Of a stretch of DNA of 64,000 bases, positions 33,601 to 40,671 are shown piece after piece. The position numbers and the translations under genes were made by a program. This stretch comes from Demequina muriae (GTDB lineage Bacteria > Actinomycetota > Actinomycetes > Actinomycetales > Demequinaceae), in NCBI RefSeq assembly GCF_030418295.1, contig NZ_JAUHQA010000001.1, positions 2,666,001-2,730,000 on the forward strand. The letters are read 5' to 3'. The notes under the pieces were generated by a model. The model did not search any database, was not told the origin of the DNA, and was given only the letters and a program-made list of their open reading frames with translations. Within the stretch, counting starts at the first letter, position 1. Every line of letters starts with the position of its first letter.

Positions 33601-35191
33601 GGCATATGCGCGTCGAGAGTGGCTGGCGGCGGCGCAGCACTTCGAGTCGTCGGCGACCACCGGGACGCTCACAGCCGATGACGTCACCGCATGGAGCCGC
33701 GCCGCGTGGTGGCTCGGGCGCCCTGACGAGGCCCTGACCCTCGCTGAGCGCGCATACGGACAGCTGCGCGACGCAGGACGCGAGGAGGACGCCATCGCCA
33801 CCGCGCTGCGCATCGCGCTCGTGAGGGCGACGCGCGGGGACGTGACCGTCGGCGCGGCGTGGTGGCGGCGCGCCCAGGGGCTGCTCCGCGATCGACCCGA
33901 CGGTCCGCTGCACGCGTACTCCACGTATCTCGACACCTCGCTCGGGCTGACGACCGACGGCAGCACATGGTCGCCGTCCAGCGTCGCGCGTCTCGCCGAA
34001 CTGAGCCGCAGCGTGCGGAGCCCCGAGGTCGAGATCCTCAGCCAGGTGGTCTCGGGAATGGCCGCTATCGCCACGGGCGACATGGCGCGCGGCTTCGAGC
34101 TGCTCGACGAAGCGATGCTGGGAGTGGTCACCGACGAACTCGAGCCGGAGTGGGGCGGGGACGTCCTGTGCACCACCATCCACGCGTGCCACGAGCTCGC
34201 CGACCTGCGCAGGATGAGCGACTGGACGCGGTCGACGGAGGCATGGGCCGCGCGGTTCGGGTCCGACGCGGTCTACGCGGGCGTCTGTCGCGTGCATCGA
34301 CTTGAGCTCCGCTCGATCGAAGGTCAGTGGCCAGCCGTCGAAGACGACCTGGTGCGCGAGTGCGCTGCACTGGAGGACGGCAACGCGTGGATCGCCGGCG
34401 AGGGCTGGTATCAGCTGGGCGAGCTCAAGAGGCACCAGGGTGACATCGCTGCGGCGCGTGAGGCCTATGGGCGTGCCCGCTCGTGCGGCATCGATCCGGT
34501 CCCTGGCGAAGCTCTCCTGGTGCTGGAGGAAGGTGCTCCGGGGCGTGCGCTGTCGATGGTCAAGTACGCACTCGAGGGGCGCAGCCCTCTCGCACGCGTG
34601 AGGCTCCTGCGACCAGGAACCGAGATCGCCCTCGCCGCCGCCGACCTTGCGATCGCGCACGTCTGGGCAGAGGAGCTGCGAGGCGCCGCGCGACGGTGGA
34701 CGAGCCCCGGCTTCGCGGCGTGGGCCGATGCGGCGGACGGCATGATCGCGCTCCGTGACGGTCGCGGCGACGTCGCCGCAGCCTTCTTCTCAGCTGCTGT
34801 CGACTATCACCACAGGCATCGGCAGCGGTGCGAGCACGCACGCGCGCTGGCCTGGCTCGCCGCCTCGTACGACGCCTCAGGAAACGCGGATGCGGCCGAC
34901 CATGCGCGTGACATGGCCGCGGAGCAGTTCAGGACCTTGGGGGCGCTCGCCCGAGTGACGGTCGACGTCGGCGGCACGCCGGACACCGGCCCGCTCACCG
35001 CGCGGGAAGCCGAGGTCCTGGCCGCGGTCGCACAGGGCGCATCGAATCGCGAGGTCGCTGAGCGTCTCTTCATCAGCGACAAGACCGTGGGCCGTCACCT
35101 CGCCAACATCTACGTCAAGCTCGACGTCGGCACGAGGACTGCGGCCGCGGCGTGGTGGCGCGACGGCGCGGGGGCTCGTGCGCGCGAGTGA
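33563..35191 (+). CDS. LuxR family transcriptional regulator with TPR-like sensor region
   Basis: 542 residues. The first ~460 are helical repeats of the tetratricopeptide type (for example AYARREWLAAAQHFESSA, ARAYGRARSCG-like helices and CEHARALAWLAASYDA), the usual input part of MalT/LuxR-like regulators, but no ATPase Walker motif is present, so it is a short LAL-like form without the NTPase. The C-terminal helix-turn-helix is LTAREAEVLAAVAQGASNREVAERLFISDKTVGRHLANIYVKL. It starts at ATG 33563 inside the SemiSWEET gene's tail. The adjacent methyltransferase carries a matching operator-like repeat, so it is the likely target. Confidence 0.9.
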   Translation: MPATPAPTAPAHEAYARREWLAAAQHFESSATTGTLTADDVTAWSRAAWWLGRPDEALTLAERAYGQLRDAGREEDAIATALRIALVRATRGDVTVGAAWWRRAQGLLRDRPDGPLHAYSTYLDTSLGLTTDGSTWSPSSVARLAELSRSVRSPEVEILSQVVSGMAAIATGDMARGFELLDEAMLGVVTDELEPEWGGDVLCTTIHACHELADLRRMSDWTRSTEAWAARFGSDAVYAGVCRVHRLELRSIEGQWPAVEDDLVRECAALEDGNAWIAGEGWYQLGELKRHQGDIAAAREAYGRARSCGIDPVPGEALLVLEEGAPGRALSMVKYALEGRSPLARVRLLRPGTEIALAAADLAIAHVWAEELRGAARRWTSPGFAAWADAADGMIALRDGRGDVAAAFFSAAVDYHHRHRQRCEHARALAWLAASYDASGNADAADHARDMAAEQFRTLGALARVTVDVGGTPDTGPLTAREAEVLAAVAQGASNREVAERLFISDKTVGRHLANIYVKLDVGTRTAAAAWWRDGAGARARE

Positions 35192-35199
35192 CCTGCAGT

Positions 35200-35234
35200 G
35201 AACCATGCAGACCGCCTGAGGAAATGCACGGTTC
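35200..35234. promoter_or_regulatory. Inverted repeat GAACCATGCA / TGCACGGTTC before the methyltransferase
   Basis: Ten-base arms with one mismatch and a 15-base spacer, centred about 59 bases before the expected transcription start given by TAGCGT at 35264-35269. A -60 position is common for LuxR-type activators. Confidence 0.5.
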
Positions 35235-35263
35235 GGACGATGTGCCGGGCCGCCACGTCGACA

Positions 35264-35269
35264 TAGCGT
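35264..35269 (+). promoter_or_regulatory. -10 hexamer TAGCGT for the methyltransferase gene
   Basis: TAGCGT lies 37 bases before ATG 35307, leaving a leader that contains AGGAG. Confidence 0.4.
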
Positions 35270-35306
35270 GCGATCACGTTCACATTCACGTCGACAGGAG
35301 TCCCCC

Positions 35307-36443
35307 ATGCCATCCACCCAGACCACCACCAGTACCCTCCACGCCGCCGATCCGGACGAGGCGATCGATGCCACTGCCGCCCCGACGGCCGAGGAGTTCG
35401 CCGACCGCGTCCTGACAGCGACGCTCGGCTGGGTCGAGATGATGTCGATCCACCTGGGCGATCAACTGGGCTGGTACGAGGTGCTCTCCCTGCACGACTC
35501 CATCACGGCGAGCGAGCTCGCGTTCCGCACGTCCTCCTCCACGCGCTATGCCCACGAGTGGCTCGAGCAGCAGGCGGCCTACGGCATCCTCGCGGTGGTC
35601 GAGACGGCCGATGCTCCAGCGAAGCGGCGCTATGCCCTTCCGTCAGGCGCGGCCGAGGTGCTCACCGACCGCAGAAGTCAGGCGTACATGGCGCCGATGG
35701 CACGGATTCTTGCCGCGGCGGCCGCGCAGATGCCTGCGCTGGTGGATGCGTACCGCGCCGGCACGGGAGTCAGCTGGGCCCAGTTCGGTGATCACGCGTG
35801 GCAGTCCCAGGCCGATCTCAACCGTCCTTGGCTCGGCGAGGTCCCCACCGTCTTCGCGCGTCACCAGCGGCTGCACAAGACGCTCTCAAGGCCAGGCGCG
35901 CGGATCGCTGACGTCGGGACCGGAGCGGGCTGGTCCGCGATCGCACTGGCGAAGGCGTACCCAGGACTGATGGTGGAGGGGTTCGATGTCGACGCTCCGT
36001 CGATCGAGGCCGCTCGCGCGCAGGCCGACCGTTCTGGCGTCGCCGACCGGGTGACCTTCCACCTCGCGGATGCGGCGAGTCTGGCTGACCATGGGTCGTT
36101 CGACGGCGTGGTCGCGTTCGAGTGCATCCACGACATGCCCGACCCCGAGAGCGTGCTGGAGGCCATGCGCCGAGCGGTCACCGCGGACGGCTTCGTGGTG
36201 GTCATGGACGAGGCAGTCGCGGAGGAGTTCGAGGCCGACGCCGGGCCCGTCGAGCGCTTGATGTACGGGTTCAGCCTATTCATCTGCCTCCCGGATGGTC
36301 TGTCGCACGAGACCAGCGCTGCGACAGGAACGGTGATGCGGCCGTCGACCCTGCGCCGCTACGCCACCGCAGCGGGATTCTCGGACGTCTCGGTGCTCGA
36401 GGATGACTTCGGGTTCTGGCGGTTCTACGACCTTCACCAGTAG
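35307..36443 (+). CDS. Class I SAM-dependent methyltransferase, Rv2258c-like with N-terminal winged helix
   Basis: 378 residues. The N-terminal ~130 residues form a winged-helix-like domain (ASELAFRTSSSTRYAHEWLEQQAAYGIL), followed by a Rossmann methyltransferase domain: GARIADVGTGAGWSAIALAKAYP is motif I, GFDVDAPSI the acidic loop, AFECIHDMPDP motif IV, and MYGFSLFICLPDG a family-specific strand. This is the layout of Rv2258c-like enzymes, which are structurally characterised but of unknown substrate. ATG 35307 follows AGGAG at six-base spacing. A closely similar paralogue sits at 46144-47211. The upstream inverted repeat suggests control by the neighbouring LuxR protein. Confidence 0.88.
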   Translation: MPSTQTTTSTLHAADPDEAIDATAAPTAEEFADRVLTATLGWVEMMSIHLGDQLGWYEVLSLHDSITASELAFRTSSSTRYAHEWLEQQAAYGILAVVETADAPAKRRYALPSGAAEVLTDRRSQAYMAPMARILAAAAAQMPALVDAYRAGTGVSWAQFGDHAWQSQADLNRPWLGEVPTVFARHQRLHKTLSRPGARIADVGTGAGWSAIALAKAYPGLMVEGFDVDAPSIEAARAQADRSGVADRVTFHLADAASLADHGSFDGVVAFECIHDMPDPESVLEAMRRAVTADGFVVVMDEAVAEEFEADAGPVERLMYGFSLFICLPDGLSHETSAATGTVMRPSTLRRYATAAGFSDVSVLEDDFGFWRFYDLHQ

Positions 36444-36495
36444 TCACCGCCAGGTGTGCCCGTCGTCCCTGCCGAGAGAGTCACCGGCCGCACGC

Positions 36496-37029
36496 TCACA
36501 CGGAGAGCGCCCCTCCCGCTGGAGGGGCGCTCTCCTGCGCGGCGCGCCAGAGCCGCTGGCTCGCCTCGGAGGTCCCCGCCGCGTGCGTCTGCTGCCAGTT
36601 CAGCCCGCCGCGCGCGAAGGTGGCAAGCACCCCCGAGGGAACCTCTGCATCGGCCGTCGGTGACGTCAGCCACCGACACGGCCGCACATGGACCAGGTCG
36701 GCGCGGATCGCGGCCGCGCTCTCGTCATAGGCCCATGCGCCCTCGAGCCGACCCAACCAGTACCAGCCGTCGACGTCTCGCGTCCACACATATGCGCCGG
36801 AGGGTGCGTCGTCAAAGCGGCCGATGCGTCGCGCCAGGCGGTCATCGTGCTGCTCTCGCGCTTTTGCGATCGCGTCGTCGCGGGACACGGGCGGTGGGTC
36901 CAGCACGCCGCCGAGGCCGCACACGCGTGCGTTCAGCGCCCGCTCGACTCCGGCGCCGTCCGGGACGTCGGCTCGGCGCGAACGCATCGGGGCCCGATAC
37001 ACGGGCGGCACGGTGAGGGGTGGGCACAT
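36496..37029 (-). CDS. Conserved hypothetical protein
   Basis: 177 residues from ATG 37029; ATG 36987 is also possible. No signal or membrane segment. The middle reads YVWTRDVDGWYWLGRLEG and HVRPCRWLTSP, and the end GVLATFARGGLNWQQTH. The Trp/Tyr-rich strands suggest a compact beta-rich fold; similar proteins are found in Actinomycetota without function. Its last ~13 codons coincide with a strong stem-loop (36502-36535) that looks like the terminator of the methyltransferase gene, so the C-terminal residues may not be functionally constrained. Confidence 0.7.
   Translation of the reverse strand: MCPPLTVPPVYRAPMRSRRADVPDGAGVERALNARVCGLGGVLDPPPVSRDDAIAKAREQHDDRLARRIGRFDDAPSGAYVWTRDVDGWYWLGRLEGAWAYDESAAAIRADLVHVRPCRWLTSPTADAEVPSGVLATFARGGLNWQQTHAAGTSEASQRLWRAAQESAPPAGGALSV
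36502..36535. terminator. Strong hairpin with 15-bp perfect stem after the methyltransferase gene
   Basis: GGAGAGCGCCCCTCC and GGAGGGGCGCTCTCC pair perfectly around a CGCT tetraloop. It is 58 bases after the methyltransferase stop and inside the end of the opposing gene. There is no T-run, as is common in GC-rich actinobacteria. Confidence 0.65.
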
Positions 37030-37194
37030 GTGAGGTGCAACCACCCGTCCTCGTGGAGTCTTCCCGAGGAAACCCATGGTTCGAGGCGGGCAATGCCACG
37101 GTGACGCACGCGAAATATCGGGACAACGTGGGGCGTTTCACCCCCATCGTCGATGAGCGCGGTCCGCGCGAGTCCCTCAGAATCGGAGACCACC

Positions 37195-38241
37195 ATGGCA
37201 CTCACCGCTGTCGCCCCCAGTGCAGTCCGCCTCCCCTTCGCCGATCGTGGTCCTGTCAGCGACGCCGTGATGCGTCACCTCAGCGGGTTGACGGACTTCG
37301 CGGATCACACGGAGCTGGCGAGACATGCGGTCGCCCGCACGCCAGACGCGTGTCGCGACGAGGACACCGCGCTTGCGCTGTTCGCGCTCTACGCCTCGTC
37401 GTACGGGTCGATCGGCCAGGTCGCCGCTGACCTGGAATGGGATGCCCGGCTGATCGCGACGCGACAGGTGCTGGAGGAGAGCCTCGAGAATGCGCTCCGG
37501 GCGACGGTGCCCGTGCCCGAGGCGCCCGCAGCTGACAAGGATGCAGTGTCCCGAGCGCTCTTCACACTGACCAAGCCGTCACCCGGACCGAGCCTGTCGC
37601 GTCACCTCGCCAAGAGGGCGACAGTGGAGCAGGCGAAGGAGTTCTTCGTGCAGCGCTCGGTGTACACCTTGCGCGAGGCGGACCCTCACTCGTGGGCCAT
37701 CCCCCGCCTCCACGGGCGCGCCAAGGCGGCGCTGGTGGAGATCCAGGCCGACGAGTACGGAGGCGGCAGGGCGGACCACATGCACTCGGCGATGTTCGCA
37801 GCGGCGATGCGCGGGATGGGCCTGGACGACTCGTACGGCGCCTACGTCGACGCCGTCCCCGCTCTCACGCTGACCTCTCACAACATGATGTCGATGTTCG
37901 GGATCAACCGGCGCCTGGTCGGGGCGATCGTGGGGCATCTCGCCGCGTTCGAGATGACGTCGTCGATTCCGAGCCGCATGTACGCGGACGGGCTGCGCCG
38001 GCTCGGATTCGGCACGGACGTCACGGACTACTTCGATGTCCATGTCGAGGCGGACGCGGTGCACGAGCAGATCGCCGGCCGTGATCTCGCCGGCGCACTC
38101 GCCGAGGATCGCCCAGAGGTGCTGAGCGACATCATGTTCGGCGCCGCCGCGTGCATGGCCGTCGACGGCTGGGTGGACGAGCACATCATGGAGGCATGGT
38201 CACGAGGCGACTCATCGTTGCGGACGGGGGTGCGCCTGTGA
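37195..38241 (+). CDS. Haem-oxygenase-like iron-containing redox enzyme
   Basis: 348 residues, all-helical. The metal-binding pattern of haem-oxygenase-like diiron oxidases is visible: KAALVEIQADEYGGGRADHMHSAMF gives Glu and His ligands on one helix, and EADAVHEQI supplies Glu and His on a later helix. Members of this family carry out oxygen-dependent reactions such as N-oxygenation or oxidative decarboxylation of small molecules. ATG 37195 has GGAGA five bases before it. GTGA overlap ties it to a CDGSH protein, a common partner for this family in actinobacteria that would supply electrons or iron-sulfur chemistry. Substrate unknown. Confidence 0.82.
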   Translation: MALTAVAPSAVRLPFADRGPVSDAVMRHLSGLTDFADHTELARHAVARTPDACRDEDTALALFALYASSYGSIGQVAADLEWDARLIATRQVLEESLENALRATVPVPEAPAADKDAVSRALFTLTKPSPGPSLSRHLAKRATVEQAKEFFVQRSVYTLREADPHSWAIPRLHGRAKAALVEIQADEYGGGRADHMHSAMFAAAMRGMGLDDSYGAYVDAVPALTLTSHNMMSMFGINRRLVGAIVGHLAAFEMTSSIPSRMYADGLRRLGFGTDVTDYFDVHVEADAVHEQIAGRDLAGALAEDRPEVLSDIMFGAAACMAVDGWVDEHIMEAWSRGDSSLRTGVRL

Positions 38242-38438
38242 AGGACGAGCGCCCCACGATCACGGCGTATCCCGACGGCCCCCTGCTGCTCCGAGGCGAC
38301 GTCGAGCTGGTGACCGCCGACGGCGAGCCGATCGAACGCCACCGCCCCACGGTCGCACTGTGCCGCTGCGGGCTGTCGGCGATCAAGCCGTTCTGCGACG
38401 GCACCCACAAGCTGTCGAACTTCCGCACTGAAGAGTGA
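38238..38438 (+). CDS. CDGSH iron-sulfur domain protein
   Basis: 66 residues. The single iron-sulfur motif is CRCGLSAIKPFCDGTH, matching C-x-C-x2-S-x3-P-x-C-D-G-x-H, which binds a redox-active [2Fe-2S] cluster through three cysteines and one histidine. No membrane anchor. It starts at GTG 38238, overlapping the stop of the iron oxidase gene by four bases, which strongly suggests a joint function as redox partner. Ends 63 bases before the flavin-dependent oxidoreductase gene. Confidence 0.93.
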   Translation: MKDERPTITAYPDGPLLLRGDVELVTADGEPIERHRPTVALCRCGLSAIKPFCDGTHKLSNFRTEE

Positions 38439-38501
38439 CGAACCCCGGTCGACCCCTCCCTCCTCGAGCGCCGTGGTGTCGTGAGGGGGTGGTCTCCCTC
38501 C

Positions 38502-39470
38502 ATGCGAGTCTCTCTTCTTGACCGGTCGCGCACGCGCATGGGCGAGAGCGATGCCGATGCGGTGACGACGACGGTGGAGCGTGCAGTCCGGGCCGACGCT
38601 CTCGGCCTCCATCGCTTCTGGACTGCCGAACACCACGCGGTGCCCGGCATCGCCAGCGCGGCACCCACCGTGCTCGTGTCCACGATCGCTGCCCGTACCC
38701 AGCGAATCCGCGTCGGCACGGGCGGCGTCATGGTGCCCAACCATCGTCCGCTGGTGATCGCCGAGCAGGCGCTGCTCCTCGAGGCCCTCCACCCCGGCCG
38801 GATCGACCTCGGGCTCGGAGGTTCCCTCGGCTTCACGCCCCCGATCCGGCGCGCTCTGGGGCGAGCAGGGATCGCCGAAGCCGAGTACGGCGCTGAGCTC
38901 GAGCAGGTGCGCGCCTACCTTGAGGGGAGCGCGGGGATCACGGCGAGGCCCCGCGTCGATCCGCCGCCCATGTACCTGCTCGCCGTGAAGGGCGGACTCG
39001 CCTGGGCTGCGCAGATGGGACTGCCGGCGGTCGTGGGTGGCCCGATGGTGCACGACACGGGCGCGATCGAGGCCTACTTCCGGACCTTCCGCCCGAGTGC
39101 TCAGCTGTCCACGCCGTACCTGATGGTGAATGTCGATGTCTCGATGGCCGATGACCCGGGCCACGCGCGCGACCTCCTGCTGCCAGAAGCCTGGGCCTAT
39201 GCCGACACACGTGACGTCGGGGAGTTCCGCCCGCTGCGCCCCGTCGAGGAGGTGAGGCGCCTCCTCGACATGGAACGCCGCGACAAGAAGCTGGCCGCCG
39301 TGCGCTCGTGGATGTCCGCGGCCGTCGCTGGCGCACCAGACCAGGTGGCTGCCGCACTGGCGGACCTGCTCGCACGCACTGGCGCCTCCGAGATCCTCGC
39401 GAACGTCAGCACTTACGACCGGGAGGACACCACGCGGACCGACGAGTTTCTCGCGTCACTGCACACCTAG
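38502..39470 (+). CDS. LLM-class flavin-dependent oxidoreductase
   Basis: 322 residues, a luciferase-like (bacterial luciferase family) barrel. The start region RVSLLDRSRTRMGESDADAV and LGLHRFWTAEHHAVPGIASAAP, then TQRIRVGTGGVMVPNHRPLVIAEQ, are the standard conserved blocks for this family and place FMN (or F420-type flavin) binding. The start is ATG 38502; an in-frame GTG at 38481 would add seven residues. AGGGGGTGG lies nine bases before the ATG. It follows the iron oxidase and CDGSH genes in the same direction (63-base gap), so all three may serve one oxidative pathway. Confidence 0.87.
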   Translation: MRVSLLDRSRTRMGESDADAVTTTVERAVRADALGLHRFWTAEHHAVPGIASAAPTVLVSTIAARTQRIRVGTGGVMVPNHRPLVIAEQALLLEALHPGRIDLGLGGSLGFTPPIRRALGRAGIAEAEYGAELEQVRAYLEGSAGITARPRVDPPPMYLLAVKGGLAWAAQMGLPAVVGGPMVHDTGAIEAYFRTFRPSAQLSTPYLMVNVDVSMADDPGHARDLLLPEAWAYADTRDVGEFRPLRPVEEVRRLLDMERRDKKLAAVRSWMSAAVAGAPDQVAAALADLLARTGASEILANVSTYDREDTTRTDEFLASLHT

Positions 39471-39538
39471 CAGCCGCCCCCCGCCACACAGCGCCGCGCG
39501 AGTCGCCCCTCGGCGCCTTCGCACGGACGGCCGCGCCC

Positions 39539-40576
39539 TCAGCCCGTCGTCGCCCCTCCGTCCGGCAGCACTGTCCGCAGCCGTGGCAGGAGCTCGTCGC
39601 CGTCGTCGCCTCGGATCACGGGGACGCCTTCGACGGACTCCTCGTCCTCTCCCACGCGCTTCAGTCCGGCTCGCCGGAGCACGATCGCCGCGACTCGGCC
39701 GGGATGCTCCCTTGCGGCTGCCAGGTAGATCTCCGGATCGTGCTCTCCGTCATCACCCACGAGCACCCAGGTGACGTGAGGAAGGTCCTCCATGAGCCGC
39801 TCGATCGATGACGCCTTGTGATGCTTCCCGTCGCGGAACCACCTGGTGGGCGTCACGCCCCAGTCGGTCATGAGCAGTGCACCAGCGGGGAACTCCTGGA
39901 GCTCGAGGAAGTGCGTCACTGCGCCCACGAAGTTCCACGGCCCGTTGCTCAGGTAGATCAGACCGGGATCGGGGTCGGCGCCCAGGGCTGTCCGCAACAG
40001 TTCAGGCATGCCAGGAACAGACTGCCGTGTCCCGCTCGTGCCGCGAAGGGTGCGCCACGCGGCACGGAACGGGTGGGCCAGGCCCGTCACCCATGCAGTG
40101 TCATCGATGTCACAGACGACGCCGCGCACCGGATCGGAGCTGATGGCGTGAACGCTCGCGGGCACCGTGTCCCGGCCGGGAAGCACGAGCTGCGCACGGG
40201 TGGTCCCCGGCCCGAGCGGGCTCTCCATGGCGATCAGCTGATCCACGATTCCGGACTCGTCGCTCGTCGCCACGACCGTGGTGTCCCCCAGGGTGATCTC
40301 GACCTCGGTATGGGGGCATTCCAGCGAGAGCAGGTGCCTCCATCCCCGCATTCCCTGACGAGCGTTCAGGTCGAAGGACGGAGGCGCAAGCACCACGCGC
40401 GCGAGCACTCGCGCCGTACCGCGGCTCGAGTAGCCCGAGTACGGGAGCACCGCGGGCGTCCACCCATTGCGCCGCGCGCGGCGCGAGAACCAGTCCCGGA
40501 CGCCGGTCTCGGTCCGATACGCCACGGAGATGGCTCTCGCGTTGAGGCGGGCCGTGAAGGTGCGGTCGGAGGACAT
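39539..40576 (-). CDS. App1-like phosphatidate phosphatase-domain protein
   Basis: 345 residues. The C-terminal half has the HAD-type nucleophile motif VVCDIDDTAWVTG (DxDxT/A), LIYLSNGPWNF, and LLMTDWGVTPTRWFRDGKHHKASSIE, followed by VLVGDDGEHDPEIY. These are the conserved features of the App1 catalytic domain (DUF2183), known in yeast as a phosphatidate phosphatase. The N-terminal part (to about residue 120) is a separate beta-rich domain. No signal peptide. ATG 40576 with TAGCGT six bases upstream suggests a leaderless transcript. It is divergent from the zinc-ribbon SDR gene. Confidence 0.87.
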   Translation of the reverse strand: MSSDRTFTARLNARAISVAYRTETGVRDWFSRRARRNGWTPAVLPYSGYSSRGTARVLARVVLAPPSFDLNARQGMRGWRHLLSLECPHTEVEITLGDTTVVATSDESGIVDQLIAMESPLGPGTTRAQLVLPGRDTVPASVHAISSDPVRGVVCDIDDTAWVTGLAHPFRAAWRTLRGTSGTRQSVPGMPELLRTALGADPDPGLIYLSNGPWNFVGAVTHFLELQEFPAGALLMTDWGVTPTRWFRDGKHHKASSIERLMEDLPHVTWVLVGDDGEHDPEIYLAAAREHPGRVAAIVLRRAGLKRVGEDEESVEGVPVIRGDDGDELLPRLRTVLPDGGATTG

Positions 40577-40582
40577 TGGTCC

Positions 40583-40588
40583 ACGCTA
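40583..40588 (-). promoter_or_regulatory. Leaderless -10 TAGCGT before the App1-like gene
   Basis: TAGCGT on the minus strand ends six bases before ATG 40576. Confidence 0.5.
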
Positions 40589-40658
40589 TGCGCGAGTGAC
40601 AACCATTGCCGAATCCGGGCCACGAATCGCGGGGCAGTCTGGTGACGGCGCCGGTCGG

Positions 40659-40664
40659 TAGAAT
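40659..40664 (+). promoter_or_regulatory. Leaderless -10 TAGAAT before the zinc-ribbon SDR gene
   Basis: TAGAAT ends seven bases before GTG 40672. Confidence 0.5.
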
Positions 40665-40671
40665 TCCGCAC

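Noticed and set aside
37040-37100. Copy of the CATGCA(C/T)GG operator before the iron oxidase gene
   Set aside because: Only ATGGTTCG and CCACGG fragments are present; spacing and arms do not match the two better sites.
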